Positions 1 through 8,514 of a stretch of DNA of 64,000 nt are shown here, one piece after another; within the stretch, counting starts at the first letter, position 1; every line of letters begins with the position of its first letter. A model generated the notes under the pieces. It saw only the letters and a list, made by a program, of their open reading frames with translations. It was not told where the DNA came from and searched no databases. Origin of the DNA: Citricoccus zhacaiensis (lineage in GTDB: Bacteria; Actinomycetota; Actinomycetes; Actinomycetales; Micrococcaceae). The stretch is from contig NZ_BMLQ01000011.1 of NCBI RefSeq assembly GCF_014645315.1, positions 43,753 through 107,752 of the forward strand, in the 5' to 3' direction. The translations under genes were made by a program, and so were the position numbers.

Positions 1-211
1 TCTCCTCCTCGTCGTCGCCGATCTCCGGCAGGGCGTCCAGGTACTCCTCGCGGACGTACACGTGGCAGGTGGCGCACATCGCCTGGCCGCCGCACTCCCC
101 GACGATGCCGGGGACGCTGTTCTTCAGCGCCGCCTGCATGATGCGGTCGGGCTTCTCGAGCTCGATGACCTGGGTGTCGCCGCCGGGCTGGTGATACGTG
201 ATGGTGGGCAT
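1..211 (-). CDS. 2Fe-2S ferredoxin, 3' end beyond the window
   Basis: Small [2Fe-2S] ferredoxin, an electron carrier that would pass electrons from a ferredoxin reductase to a P450. The 70 visible residues begin MPTITYHQPGG and contain the cysteine cluster CGGQAMCATC (C-x5-C-x2-C), typical of adrenodoxin/putidaredoxin-type proteins. The last cluster cysteine and the C-terminus lie off the left edge. The start is supported by AGGAG seven bases upstream on the minus strand. It is divergent from a LysR gene, and two P450s lie within 8 kb, so it is the likely redox partner of one or both. A reductase gene is not visible and may lie to the left of the window. The family is secure, the partner is inferred. 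Confidence 0.9.
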   Translation of the reverse strand, partial: MPTITYHQPGGDTQVIELEKPDRIMQAALKNSVPGIVGECGGQAMCATCHVYVREEYLDALPEIGDDEEE

Positions 212-324
212 GGTGGGCTCCTGGGGGGATCGGCCCGGCGGCAGTGCCGGGATCTGAGGGTGGTGTGACCTCCAGAATGTGCTGGACACCACATCGGCGC
301 AAAGTGGAAGATTAGGGGTAGTTC

Positions 325-339
325 ATCGCTATTGCCGAT
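325..339. promoter_or_regulatory. candidate LysR box between ferredoxin and LysR genes
   Basis: ATCGCTATTGCCGAT is a T-N11-A interrupted palindrome (ATCG-N7-CGAT). It lies just before the AAGGAG of the LysR gene, in the divergent gap shared with the ferredoxin gene. Position and form fit an autoregulatory LysR site; binding is inferred. Confidence 0.35.
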
Positions 340-350
340 AAAGGAGCCGC

Positions 351-1316
351 ATGGCCCTGCCCTTCACCCTGCGTCAGCTGGAGATCTTCGATGCCGTGGT
401 GCGCACCGGCTCCCTCTCCGCCGCCGCCCGTGACCTGCACACGGCCCAGTCCTCGGTGTCCTCCGCGATCGACGAGCTCGAGAAGCAGGTCAGCCAGCGT
501 CTCCTCGTCCGCCGCAAGGCCCAAGGCGCCTGGCCCACCGCCGCGGGCCGCCAGTTGCACCGCGAGGCGGGGGTCGTCCTCCACACCGCCCAGGAAGCCG
601 GCCGGATCCTGCAGGAGCGGGACGGTCAGCTGCGCGGCCCGTTGACGATCGGCGTCTACCAGACCCTGGCCCCCTACGTGCTGCCCCTGCTCCTGGGGGA
701 CTTCGCCGCGGAGCACCCCCTGGTGGAGCTGTCCTTCGTGGAGGTCCAGCATGCCGAGCTGATGGCCGGCCTGACCTCCGGTGCCATCGACGTGGGGTTC
801 ACCTACCTCCATGAGGTCCCGGCCGAGGTGGACCACCAGCCCATCCTCGAGCGGCCGCCCTACGTCCTGATGCCGGCTGACCACCCGTTGGCGGCCCAGC
901 CCTCCGTGACGCTGCAGGATCTGACCGGGGAGAAGATCATCCTGCTCGGCGATGCCCCCAGCAAGGCCAACACGCTCCGGGACCTGGACACCACGGAGGA
1001 CGACGAGCGCATCGCCTGGGTCACCTCGTCCCTGCCGCTGACCCGCGCCCTCGTGGGCAAGGGCCTGGGTGTGGCCATCCTGGTGCAGCCGGACGCCTCG
1101 CCGTGGACCGTGGACGGTCACCCGGTGGTCGAGGTCCCCCTGCACGTCGAGGACGGGAACGTCTTCGTCCACATCGCCTGGCTCAAACCCCAGGCCCGAC
1201 GCCGGCCCCCGCGCCGCATCACCGAGATGGTCACCTTCGCGGAGGCGAACTTCGCGCCCCACATCGCCCGGATCGACGAGGAGCGGCGCCTACGCAAGAC
1301 CTCGGGCATTGCTTGA
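351..1316 (+). CDS. LysR-family transcriptional regulator
   Basis: A 321-residue protein with the LysR plan. An N-terminal winged helix-turn-helix (about residues 5-62, FTLRQLEIFDAVVRTGSLSA and the following recognition helix) is joined to a periplasmic-binding-protein-like effector domain (about 90-300). The start is supported by AAGGAG six bases upstream. It reads away from the ferredoxin gene and ends 68 bp before the P450 start, so it sits between two parts of an oxidative pathway and probably responds to a substrate or intermediate of it. A small aromatic or organic acid is the usual kind of LysR ligand. The C-terminal tail is arginine-rich (ARRRPPRR). The ligand is unknown. Confidence 0.9.
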   Translation: MALPFTLRQLEIFDAVVRTGSLSAAARDLHTAQSSVSSAIDELEKQVSQRLLVRRKAQGAWPTAAGRQLHREAGVVLHTAQEAGRILQERDGQLRGPLTIGVYQTLAPYVLPLLLGDFAAEHPLVELSFVEVQHAELMAGLTSGAIDVGFTYLHEVPAEVDHQPILERPPYVLMPADHPLAAQPSVTLQDLTGEKIILLGDAPSKANTLRDLDTTEDDERIAWVTSSLPLTRALVGKGLGVAILVQPDASPWTVDGHPVVEVPLHVEDGNVFVHIAWLKPQARRRPPRRITEMVTFAEANFAPHIARIDEERRLRKTSGIA

Positions 1317-1337
1317 GGTAGTGACTCATGGCAAACT

Positions 1338-1356
1338 GAGTTGCAATTGCAACGAG
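1338..1356. promoter_or_regulatory. 19-bp palindromic operator, copy 1 (upstream of P450)
   Basis: GAGTTGCAATTGCAACGAG, with a perfect 14-bp core GTTGCAATTGCAAC, lies 28 bp before the P450 start codon. The same 19 bases occur in the opposite orientation at 4900-4918, ahead of a binding-protein gene. Size and symmetry fit a MarR-type dimer site. The MarR gene at 4344 is the nearest candidate regulator, but this is inference. Confidence 0.7.
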
Positions 1357-1384
1357 CGGCTTCTGGGCCGGTGAAGGAGAGACC

Positions 1385-2587
1385 ATGACCACCGTGGCCA
1401 GCGGCGCGCCCACTCTCGACGTGGACCCCTTCTCCGTCCCCTCGCTGCAGGACCCACACCCCGTCGAGGACGCGATCCGCGAGGCCGGCCCGATCGTCTG
1501 GCTCGAGTCCCACGGCATCTGGGCCACGGGGCGGGCAGACCTGGTCCAGGAGATCTTCCTGGACCAGGGGACCTTCATCTCCTCGCACGGCACCGGCCTG
1601 ACGAACACCGCGCTGGAGGCGAACTGGCGCAAGCCTAGCGTGATCCTGGAACAGGACCAGCCACAGCACACCGCCACGCGCAAGCTCATGAACTCCGTGC
1701 TCTCCCTCAAGGTCGTCAAGCAACTCAAGGAGGACTTCCAGGCCGAGGCCTTCGCCGTGGTGGACGAGGTCTGCGCCCAGGGCGAGTTCGATGCCGTGAC
1801 GGACCTTGCCGAGGCCTACCCGTTGCGGGTGCTGCCGGACGCCGTCGGCCTGGCTCCCGAGGGGCGGCAGTACCTGCTGAAGTACGCCAACCTGAACTTC
1901 CAGGCCATGGGGCCCCGGGACGATGCGCTCTACGAGGAGGCGATGATCCAGGCGGCCGAGGCCACGGAGTACGTGGAGTGGCAGATGCGCCGCGAGAACC
2001 TGGACCAGACCAAGCTGGCCGGCAAGTTCTTCACCGCGGCGGACGAGGGTGCCATCACGGAGGAGACGGCCGGACTGCTGGTGCGGACCTTCCTCTCCGC
2101 CGGCTTGGACACCACCATGCTCGGGATCGGCAACGCCCTGCTGGCCCTGTCCCGAACCCCGGATGCCTGGTCCGCCCTCCGCGAGAACCCGTCCTTGGCG
2201 CGCACGGTCTTCGAGGAGACGCTGCGCTGCCATGCCCCGAGTCCCTACATCGGCCGGACCGTGGGCACGCGCACCGAACTCGGCGGCGTGGTGCTGGAAC
2301 CAGAGCAGAAGATCATCACCTGCCTCTCCGCCGCCAACCGAGACCCGCGCCGCTGGCCCGACCCGGAGGCCTTTGACATCACCCGCGACGTCCGCGGCCA
2401 CGCGGCCTTCGGCTACGGCATCCACGCCTGCGTGGGCCAGATGATGGCCCGCATGGAGGCCGAATGCCTGTTGACGGCCTTTGCCACCCGCGTGGACTCG
2501 CTCGAGGTCACGTCCGAACCCGTGCGCAAGCTCAACCACTGGCTGCGCGGCTACACCTCGATGCCGATGCGGGTGACGCTGAAGTAG
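1385..2587 (+). CDS. cytochrome P450 monooxygenase
   Basis: A soluble bacterial class I P450 of 400 residues, using haem and O2 with electrons from a ferredoxin. Visible motifs are the I-helix oxygen-binding segment AGLDTTMLGIG (about residue 240), the ExxR pair in EETLR (about 278) and the haem loop FGYGIHACVG with the cysteine thiolate near residue 349. There is no membrane anchor. The C-terminal form (LRGYTSMPM) resembles the CYP199-like group that oxidises para-substituted benzoates, but this placement is from memory and not firm. The start is the ATG after GAAGGAGAG. It is preceded by the 19-bp palindrome and is a paralogue of the P450 at 6119-7396. Substrate unknown. Confidence 0.92.
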   Translation: MTTVASGAPTLDVDPFSVPSLQDPHPVEDAIREAGPIVWLESHGIWATGRADLVQEIFLDQGTFISSHGTGLTNTALEANWRKPSVILEQDQPQHTATRKLMNSVLSLKVVKQLKEDFQAEAFAVVDEVCAQGEFDAVTDLAEAYPLRVLPDAVGLAPEGRQYLLKYANLNFQAMGPRDDALYEEAMIQAAEATEYVEWQMRRENLDQTKLAGKFFTAADEGAITEETAGLLVRTFLSAGLDTTMLGIGNALLALSRTPDAWSALRENPSLARTVFEETLRCHAPSPYIGRTVGTRTELGGVVLEPEQKIITCLSAANRDPRRWPDPEAFDITRDVRGHAAFGYGIHACVGQMMARMEAECLLTAFATRVDSLEVTSEPVRKLNHWLRGYTSMPMRVTLK

Positions 2588-2620
2588 CTTGCCCGCGCCG
2601 AGCGGGAACCGCCTTCCGCG

Positions 2621-4303
2621 TCAGCCGCGCTCAACCGCCCGGGCCGCTGCGTCCAGCCACAGGTACACAGCCCAGGCACCCGGGTCCAGGTGCCCCTTGA
2701 CGCGGTCCCCGGCGTAGCTGGAGCGGCCCCGGCGCGGGGTCATGTCCGCTGTGGCCTCGGCGCCGGCCCGGGCCGCGTCGGCAGCAAAGCGCAGGGCCAC
2801 CGGCAGCGGTTCGGACCCGGCACCGGCGAAGGCCTCAGCCGCCGGAGCGAGGGCATCCAGCATGGTGCGATCCCCCGGGCGGGCCCCGCCCAGATCCTGA
2901 ATCCCTCGCTGACCGGCAGCCAGTGCCCTGGCCCAGTCAGCGGATGCCGGGTGCTCGATGCCGGCCAGCGCCTCGGAGGCCTTCAGCAGGAAGACCGCAT
3001 ACAGCGGCCCCGAGGTGCCACCGATGCTCTTGCGGGCCACCGCGGAGATCCGCCGCAGCAGGAGGTCCGGACGGCAGGGCAGACTGGCCTGTTCCTGGAG
3101 CACCGCGCGGGCGCCGCGGTGCAGACTGTGGCCGAGGTCGCCGTCGCCCACCTGTTGGTCCATGGCCGTGAGCTCAGGTTCCGCGTCCTGCATCGTCTGA
3201 AGGACACCGTCCAGCACCGTCCGTCCCGGGCCGGCGAGCGCCGGACCCTCCAGGCCGAACGCCTCGGCCGGCGGTGCCGCCAGGAACGGCTCGGTGTTCA
3301 CCCAGCCGGACAGGGCCGGCCACGCCGACGTCCCGGCCGGCGCATCCAGGAGCTCCAGCAGGTCGTCATCCACGGCCAGGAGTGACAAGGACACGCCTTC
3401 CATCTCCATGGCCGTCAAGAAGGTGCCGGACCAGGCCCTGACCACGTCGAGGCCACGCTCCGCCAACCAGGTTAGGGCGGCGTCGGCCACCAGGGAGATC
3501 TCCATCGCCGAACTGCCACCCAGGTTGTTGACCAGCAGGGCGACCCGGCCGGCGTCGGGAATCCGACCGACCGTCAGGCAGGCCGACAGCAACCGGTCCA
3601 CGGCCTCGGTGGCGGTGACCAGCGCAGAGCGCTCCACCCCCTGCTCTCCATGGATCCCCAGGCCCCACTCGACCTCGTCCTCACCGAGCTCGAAGTTCGG
3701 ACTGCCGGCGGCCGGCACCGTGCACGAGCCCAGGGCCACGCCCATGGTGGCAAGGGAATCCGCCGCAGACTGGGCCGCCCGGGCCGCAGCATCCAGATCC
3801 TGGCCGGCGGCAGCCGCGGCCCCGGCGATCTTGTGCACCAGCACCGTGCCGGCGATACCGCGATGCCCTGCGTGGTCACTGGACCCGGCGAGGGCGACAT
3901 CGTCCGCCACCACGACCATCCGTACGTCGATGCCGTCCGCGCGGGCCAACTCCGCGGCCAATCCGAAGTTCAGCCGGTCGCCCGTGTAGCTCTTCACGAT
4001 CAGCAGTACCCCGGCCCCGGAGTCCACCGCACGGATGCCGGCCAGGATGTCGTCCACCGAGGGGGACGTGAAGACCTCACCCGAGACCGCACCGGTCAGC
4101 ATCCCGGCGCCCACGAATCCCGCATGCGCCGGCTCGTGTCCGGCACCGCCGCCGGAGAGGACCGCCACCCGGCCACGCTCGGAGGCTCGGTCCTCCACCA
4201 CCGTGCGGGAGCCCTCCAACAACCGAACGCCCGGATTCATCCGTACCAGTCCGGTCAGGGATTCGACCACGACGTCGCGCGGGTTGTTGATGAGCTTCTT
4301 CAT
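2621..4303 (-). CDS. dhaK: dihydroxyacetone kinase family protein, DhaK-DhaL fusion
   Basis: ATP-dependent kinase of dihydroxyacetone or a related ketose/triose, 560 residues. The DhaK half (about 1-330) has SGGGAGHEPAH at 50-60, KSYTGDRLNFG and the loop GIHGEQG, whose His218 is the residue that binds substrate covalently in this family. The DhaL half (about 370-560) has VGDGDLGHS, with metal-binding aspartates, and GGTSGPLY. This is the single-chain ATP-dependent form, not the PTS type. The start MKKLIN is chosen over an upstream in-frame start because of GAAGGA just before it. It is divergent from the MarR gene with 40 bp between starts, so MarR may control it. Erythrulose or another four-carbon sugar is an alternative substrate. 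A sugar kinase is an odd neighbour for P450s. Confidence 0.9.
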   Translation of the reverse strand: MKKLINNPRDVVVESLTGLVRMNPGVRLLEGSRTVVEDRASERGRVAVLSGGGAGHEPAHAGFVGAGMLTGAVSGEVFTSPSVDDILAGIRAVDSGAGVLLIVKSYTGDRLNFGLAAELARADGIDVRMVVVADDVALAGSSDHAGHRGIAGTVLVHKIAGAAAAAGQDLDAAARAAQSAADSLATMGVALGSCTVPAAGSPNFELGEDEVEWGLGIHGEQGVERSALVTATEAVDRLLSACLTVGRIPDAGRVALLVNNLGGSSAMEISLVADAALTWLAERGLDVVRAWSGTFLTAMEMEGVSLSLLAVDDDLLELLDAPAGTSAWPALSGWVNTEPFLAAPPAEAFGLEGPALAGPGRTVLDGVLQTMQDAEPELTAMDQQVGDGDLGHSLHRGARAVLQEQASLPCRPDLLLRRISAVARKSIGGTSGPLYAVFLLKASEALAGIEHPASADWARALAAGQRGIQDLGGARPGDRTMLDALAPAAEAFAGAGSEPLPVALRFAADAARAGAEATADMTPRRGRSSYAGDRVKGHLDPGAWAVYLWLDAAARAVERG

Positions 4304-4343
4304 GCTGTCCTTCGTCTCTGAGTTGGTCACTACTGATGGTTTG

Positions 4344-4844
4344 ATGGGCCACATGACGTCCGCCGCCGAACCGATCCGCACCCGACTCAAGCACACGATC
4401 GACCGGGAGACCTTCCCCCCGGCCTACCTGTCCCTGGTGGACAACGCCCACGTGTGGGGCGGGTCGCGGATCTACAACGAGCGGTTCGGAGTCACCTCGC
4501 CGGACTTCGCCATCCTGTCCACGCTGTCCAACCGCCCGGGATGCCAGGCCGTGGACATCTCGGAGCAGGTCGCCCTGGACAAGTCGGTGGTCAGCCGCCG
4601 GCTCCAGCGACTGCGGGACAAGGGACTCATCTGTTGGGAGCAGGAGGGCTCCCGCCGCCGATTGTTCCTGACTCCCCAGGGTGCCGAGGTGCACGATGCG
4701 GTGCTGCCCGTGGCCCTGGAGCGCGCCGAGCTGATGGTGCATGGCTTCTCGGATGAGGAACGGGCCCAGCTGCAGTCCTTCCTGCGGCGGATGTACGAGA
4801 ACATTCCTCTGATGAACACCCCGCCTTCGCTCGAGAATTCCTGA
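4344..4844 (+). CDS. MarR-family transcriptional regulator
   Basis: A winged-helix regulator of 166 residues beginning MGHMTSAAEP; ATG at 4353 is an equally possible start and neither has a clear ribosome site. The segment VDISEQVALDKSVVSRRLQRLRDKGL (split here as VDISEQVALDK and SVVSRRLQRLRDKGL) is the recognition helix, followed by the wing EQEGSRRRLFLTPQG. MarR proteins dissociate from 16-20 bp palindromes when they bind phenolic or other small acids. The gene is divergent from the kinase and is followed after 137 bp by a binding-protein gene whose leader carries the 19-bp palindrome. It is therefore the leading candidate to bind that element here and at the P450. This assignment is inference. 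Confidence 0.88.
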   Translation: MGHMTSAAEPIRTRLKHTIDRETFPPAYLSLVDNAHVWGGSRIYNERFGVTSPDFAILSTLSNRPGCQAVDISEQVALDKSVVSRRLQRLRDKGLICWEQEGSRRRLFLTPQGAEVHDAVLPVALERAELMVHGFSDEERAQLQSFLRRMYENIPLMNTPPSLENS

Positions 4845-4899
4845 GGCACTACGCCACCGACTTTTTTGGTACTTGTCGAATCGTATGTGAGATGCGACA

Positions 4900-4918
4900 C
4901 TCGTTGCAATTGCAACTC
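4900..4918. promoter_or_regulatory. 19-bp palindromic operator, copy 2 (upstream of binding protein)
   Basis: CTCGTTGCAATTGCAACTC is the exact reverse complement of the element at 1338-1356. It lies 63 bp before the start of the binding-protein gene and 55 bp after the MarR gene. A weaker TGTCG/CGACA dyad lies immediately upstream (about 4873-4899). Confidence 0.7.
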
Positions 4919-4981
4919 GGAAAGTGACTCTCCCGGTCATGCTCCACCGGACCCCCTCCGGATCACCCAAGGCAGGTACCC

Positions 4982-6022
4982 ATGAACAGACTTCGCGCCA
5001 TCCTCGCCACCGCGGCCGCCTCCATGCTGTTGCTGACCGGCTGCGGCAGTGGCACCACCTCCGGCGCGGCCTCCTCGGAGGCGACCGCAACGGGCAGCGG
5101 CTCCACTGCGACTTCCGACGCCTCCGGCACCACTGCGGACGGCGAACTGAAGACCGTTCGCGTGGCCGCCGTGCCCGTGGTTGACGTGGCGGCCATTTAT
5201 CTCGGCGAGGAGAAGGGCTTCTTCGCCGAGAAGGGCATGACGATCGACATCCAGTTCACCACCGGAAGCTCGATCTCCATCCCGGCCCTGCTGCAGGACC
5301 AGTACGACGTGGTCTACACCGGCAGTGTCAACGCCTTCCAGGCCCGCGAGAAGGGGCTTCCGGTGATCGCCGTGGCCGAGGGCGGCCGCACCACCGGCGA
5401 GCCCGGCGCTGACCACGGTGGCATCGTGGTCCCGGAGGATTCGGAGATCCAGGATGCCGGTGACCTCGAGGGCAAGTCCGTGGCCGTCAATGCGGTCAAG
5501 GGACTCCACGAGGCGGCTATCCGCCAGTCCGTGAAGAAGGCCGGCGGAGACCCCGACCAGGTGAATTTCCTCGAGCTGGCCCTCCCGGACATGCAGCCGG
5601 CCCTGGAGCGCGGCTCCGTGGACGCCATCTCCACCTCGGAGCCGTTCCTCGGCAATGCCAAGGAGGCCGGACATCGACTGATCGCGGACCCCTACATCGA
5701 TGTGGACCCGGAGTTCGTGACGGCCGTCTACCTGACCTCGGAGCAGAAGTGGGCCCAGGACCCGGAGTTCGTCAAGGACTTCGTGGAGGTCGTCAAGAAG
5801 TCTCAGGAATATGCCACGGAGCACCCGGATGAGTTCCGGACCGAGCTGTCCAACTTCACGGAGATCGATCCGGAGACTGCCGAGACGATGATCCTCACGA
5901 AGTTCGGCTGGGGCTTCCCCGAGCAGGCCATGCTGCGCGGCTCAGAGGCCTCAGAGGAGGCCGGGATCATCGAGGATGCCGAGGCCGGACTCGATGGACT
6001 CGTGGTGGACGTCCTGGAGTAG
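4982..6022 (+). CDS. ABC transporter substrate-binding lipoprotein, NitT/TauT (NMT1) type
   Basis: Extracellular solute-binding lipoprotein of 346 residues. The signal peptide ends in LLLTGC, with the lipid-modified cysteine at residue 21, followed by a Ser/Thr/Gly/Ala linker. The mature part (from VRVAAVPVVDVAAIYLGEE) has the two-lobed NMT1/SsuA fold seen in sulfonate, nitrate, thiamine-precursor and phthalate importers. No permease or ATPase gene is nearby, so it must use a distant transporter or act as a sensor. It is preceded by the shared palindrome and is convergent with P450 no. 2. A second protein of the same class is at 7411-8427. Ligand unknown; a small carboxylate oxidised by the P450s would fit the context. 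Confidence 0.88.
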   Translation: MNRLRAILATAAASMLLLTGCGSGTTSGAASSEATATGSGSTATSDASGTTADGELKTVRVAAVPVVDVAAIYLGEEKGFFAEKGMTIDIQFTTGSSISIPALLQDQYDVVYTGSVNAFQAREKGLPVIAVAEGGRTTGEPGADHGGIVVPEDSEIQDAGDLEGKSVAVNAVKGLHEAAIRQSVKKAGGDPDQVNFLELALPDMQPALERGSVDAISTSEPFLGNAKEAGHRLIADPYIDVDPEFVTAVYLTSEQKWAQDPEFVKDFVEVVKKSQEYATEHPDEFRTELSNFTEIDPETAETMILTKFGWGFPEQAMLRGSEASEEAGIIEDAEAGLDGLVVDVLE

Positions 6023-6045
6023 ACCGGAGCACCAGCAACCCCCAC

Positions 6046-6096
6046 ACGACGGGCCACCCGGCCGGATCCTGCCGATCCGACCGGACGGCCCGTCGT
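6046..6096. terminator. bidirectional terminator-like hairpin
   Basis: ACGACGGGCC (6046-6055) pairs with GGCCCGTCGT (6087-6096). Inside it, CCGGCCGGATC pairs with GATCCGACCGG around a five-base loop, giving a near-continuous stem of about 21 bp. It lies between the convergent binding-protein and P450 stops. There is no long T run on either side. Confidence 0.7.
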
Positions 6097-6118
6097 CGTT
6101 CCTGGAGTGCTCCCGCGC

Positions 6119-7396
6119 CTACGCCGCGGTGAGGCGCATTGGGAGTCGCTCCCAGCCGCGCAGGGTGTTGTTCAGCTGCAACTCCGGCTCACCGACCACC
6201 TCGATCGAGGCGACCTTGCGGGCCAGCGCGCCGAGCAGGCATTCCCCCTCGAGCCGAGCCATGATCTGACCGACGCAGGAGTGGATGCCGAAGCCGAAGC
6301 CCACGTGCCCGGAGGCCTGGCGGCTGATGTCAAAGGTGTCCGGATCCTCCCAGTGGCGTGGGTCCCGGTTCGCGGCGGCCAGGAACATCAGGATCTTGGA
6401 CCCTTCGGGCAGGTGCACCCCGGACACCTCGGTGTCCTCGTTCACCGTGCGGAAGAAGGTCTGGACGGGAGCCACATAGCGGACGGTCTCGTCGAAGGCC
6501 GCCCGGGCCTTGGACGGGTCCTGGCGCAACGCGGCCCACTGCTCCGGATGCTCGGCCAGCTCGCGCAGCGCGGCACCGATGCCATGCACCGTGGTGTCCA
6601 CGCCGGCGGTCAGGAAGGACCGCAGCAACCGCGCTGCTTCGTCCTCGTCCATCCCCGCCTCGGCGGCCTTCTCATGCAGGGTCGCACCGAATCGCCCGGG
6701 CTTCGGGGTGCCCACCACGCACTGCTCGACGATCCACGGAGCCGCCTGACCTCCGGTCTCCATGGCCCGATCGTAGAGGTGGTTCTGCGGGCCGAAGGCA
6801 TTGAACGCCATGTTGCCGTAGGGCAGCAGGTTCTCCCGCCCGGTCTCGGACAGGCCGATGAAGTCCGGGAAGACGGACAGCGGGTAGGCGGCGGCCAGCT
6901 CGGCCACCCCGTCGATCTCCACCGTGGAGTCCTCGGCGAAGAGATCGTCCACCATCCGGTTGGCGGTGTCCTGGAACTCCGCCCGGATTTGGCGCATGGT
7001 CTTTGGGTTGAACACCGAGGTCGCCACCTTGCGGGCCTGGGTGTGCTGGGGCGGGTCCGCCTCCAGCAAGAGTGACGGCGGCCGCCAGGGCTTCTCCTTC
7101 TGGTAGTCCGAGAGCCCCACACCGCGTCCGGACACGAAGATCTCGTGGTTCTGCAGCACGTGGACCACCTCGTCGTACCGGGCCACCGCGTAGACGCCAT
7201 ATTGGGGCAGCCAGGCGACGGGCCCGGCTTCCCGCAGGGCCTCGTGCATGGGGTAGGGATCGGTCAGCGTCTCGTCCGAGAACGGGTCGAGGTCAACCGC
7301 CGGGACGCCAGCGGGAGCGGGAGGAACCGTGAGGGGTGGGGCGGGGCGCTCCCCGTGCGGATTCGCCCGGGCCGGGAGGGCGGTGGTGTCAGTCAT
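6119..7396 (-). CDS. cytochrome P450 monooxygenase
   Basis: Second soluble class I P450, 425 residues. It has the I-helix AGVDTTVHGIG, ExxR in FDETVR, and the haem loop FGFGIHSCVG with the thiolate cysteine near residue 374. It is paralogous to the P450 at 1385 along its length (compare AANRDPRHWEDPDTFDISR here with AANRDPRRWPDPEAFDITR there) and has an N-terminal extension of about 25 residues rich in Pro and Ala. The C-terminal LNNTLRGWERLPM resembles CYP199-type benzoate-oxidising enzymes; this is a family impression only. The gene starts 14 bp after the stop of the binding protein at 7411-8427, so the two form an operon. This is the strongest evidence that this P450 acts on an imported ligand. 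Confidence 0.92.
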   Translation of the reverse strand: MTDTTALPARANPHGERPAPPLTVPPAPAGVPAVDLDPFSDETLTDPYPMHEALREAGPVAWLPQYGVYAVARYDEVVHVLQNHEIFVSGRGVGLSDYQKEKPWRPPSLLLEADPPQHTQARKVATSVFNPKTMRQIRAEFQDTANRMVDDLFAEDSTVEIDGVAELAAAYPLSVFPDFIGLSETGRENLLPYGNMAFNAFGPQNHLYDRAMETGGQAAPWIVEQCVVGTPKPGRFGATLHEKAAEAGMDEDEAARLLRSFLTAGVDTTVHGIGAALRELAEHPEQWAALRQDPSKARAAFDETVRYVAPVQTFFRTVNEDTEVSGVHLPEGSKILMFLAAANRDPRHWEDPDTFDISRQASGHVGFGFGIHSCVGQIMARLEGECLLGALARKVASIEVVGEPELQLNNTLRGWERLPMRLTAA

Positions 7397-7410
7397 GAGG
7401 GCTTCTCCTG

Positions 7411-8427
7411 TCAGTCGGTGTAGGCCGTGCCCTGGACGTCCAGGGCCTCGTCGATCAGGTCATATTCGAGCATCAGGTCCGCGCCTTGCTGGAGCTTTTC
7501 GAGGTCCAGTTCGGCGGAGAACACGGGCAGCTCGATCTCCTGCACCACCTCGGCGGTGACCGTGGTGAACTCCGGCACCAGCGCGCTGAAGGCCTCGCGG
7601 TTGCCGTCGAGATCCTCCATCGACGAGGACAGGGCCGAACGCAGCCCGTCGATGACCTCGGGATGGGCGTCGGCGTACTCCCGGGTGGTGATCCATCCGG
7701 CCACGGGCATCTCCTCGGCGGGACCCGCGAACAGGTTGCCGATCTTCACCAGCCCCTCCTTCTCGGAGACTGCCTGGAACGGCTCGACCTGCCAGATGGC
7801 GTCCACGTTGCCGTTCTGCACGGCGGCGGCCATGTCCGGGTACGGCATCTCCATCACCTCGACGTCGGCCGGCGAGAGTCCGGCTTCCTCGAGTTGGGCG
7901 TAGAGGGCCACCGTGCCGATGTTCTGCAGGTTGTTCACGGCGAAGCTCTTGCCCTTCAGGTCGGCGATCTCCTCGATACCGGAGTCCGGACCCACGTAAA
8001 TGCCGTGATCGTCGGCACCGACATCGTTGCCGGCGATCAGGACGATGGGCAGCCCCTGCTGGGCGGCGAGCAGGGCCGAGGTGTAGTTGGCGTAGGTAAT
8101 GTCGACATTGCCGGAGGCCAGAGCCGGGATGGCCGCCGCGCCACCCTGGGTCTGGGTCAGCTCGGCATCAATGCCGGCGTCCTCGAGGTACCCCTGCTCA
8201 TCGGCATTGACGAGGGTGGAGGTGTGCACGAGCGGGAAATAACCGATGTTGACGGTCTCCAACGCACCTGAGCCCGCCCCGGCGGCGGAGGACGATCCGG
8301 CGGTGTCCGCTTCGGCGCTGCTGGGTGAGCCGGAACCGCAGGCGGTCAGGGACAGCGCGGCGGCGGACAGGACGCCGGCGGCCAGCAGGCTGCGGCGCCG
8401 GGCATCCAGGAGTTCTCGTGTGGGCAT
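7411..8427 (-). CDS. ABC transporter substrate-binding lipoprotein, NitT/TauT (NMT1) type
   Basis: Solute-binding lipoprotein of 338 residues. The leader has ARRRSLLAAG, which looks like a twin-arginine export signal, and a lipobox LTAC with the modified cysteine at residue 30. The mature domain (from VNIGYFPLVHTSTLVNADEQ) is the NMT1/SsuA-like fold. It is related to the protein at 4982 but clearly diverged. It is the first gene of a two-gene operon with P450 no. 2 and is divergent from an IclR regulator 87 bp away. No membrane components are encoded nearby. The arrangement implies uptake and oxidation of one compound; the compound is not identifiable. Confidence 0.88.
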   Translation of the reverse strand: MPTRELLDARRRSLLAAGVLSAAALSLTACGSGSPSSAEADTAGSSSAAGAGSGALETVNIGYFPLVHTSTLVNADEQGYLEDAGIDAELTQTQGGAAAIPALASGNVDITYANYTSALLAAQQGLPIVLIAGNDVGADDHGIYVGPDSGIEEIADLKGKSFAVNNLQNIGTVALYAQLEEAGLSPADVEVMEMPYPDMAAAVQNGNVDAIWQVEPFQAVSEKEGLVKIGNLFAGPAEEMPVAGWITTREYADAHPEVIDGLRSALSSSMEDLDGNREAFSALVPEFTTVTAEVVQEIELPVFSAELDLEKLQQGADLMLEYDLIDEALDVQGTAYTD

Positions 8428-8514
8428 CGTGGTCTCCTTGATTGACGGGGATGCCTTCGACTATGAGTCATGTCACACTGTTTTCATCGGAGTTCTCCCT
8501 TTGAAAGGAAACGC

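Noticed and set aside
62..268. 68-codon frame on the plus strand at the left edge
   Set aside because: It overlaps the ferredoxin coding sequence antisense and has no recognisable domain.
4304..4396. Longer start for the dihydroxyacetone kinase (31 extra residues)
   Set aside because: The extension runs into the MarR start region, lacks family similarity, and a good ribosome site stands at 4303.
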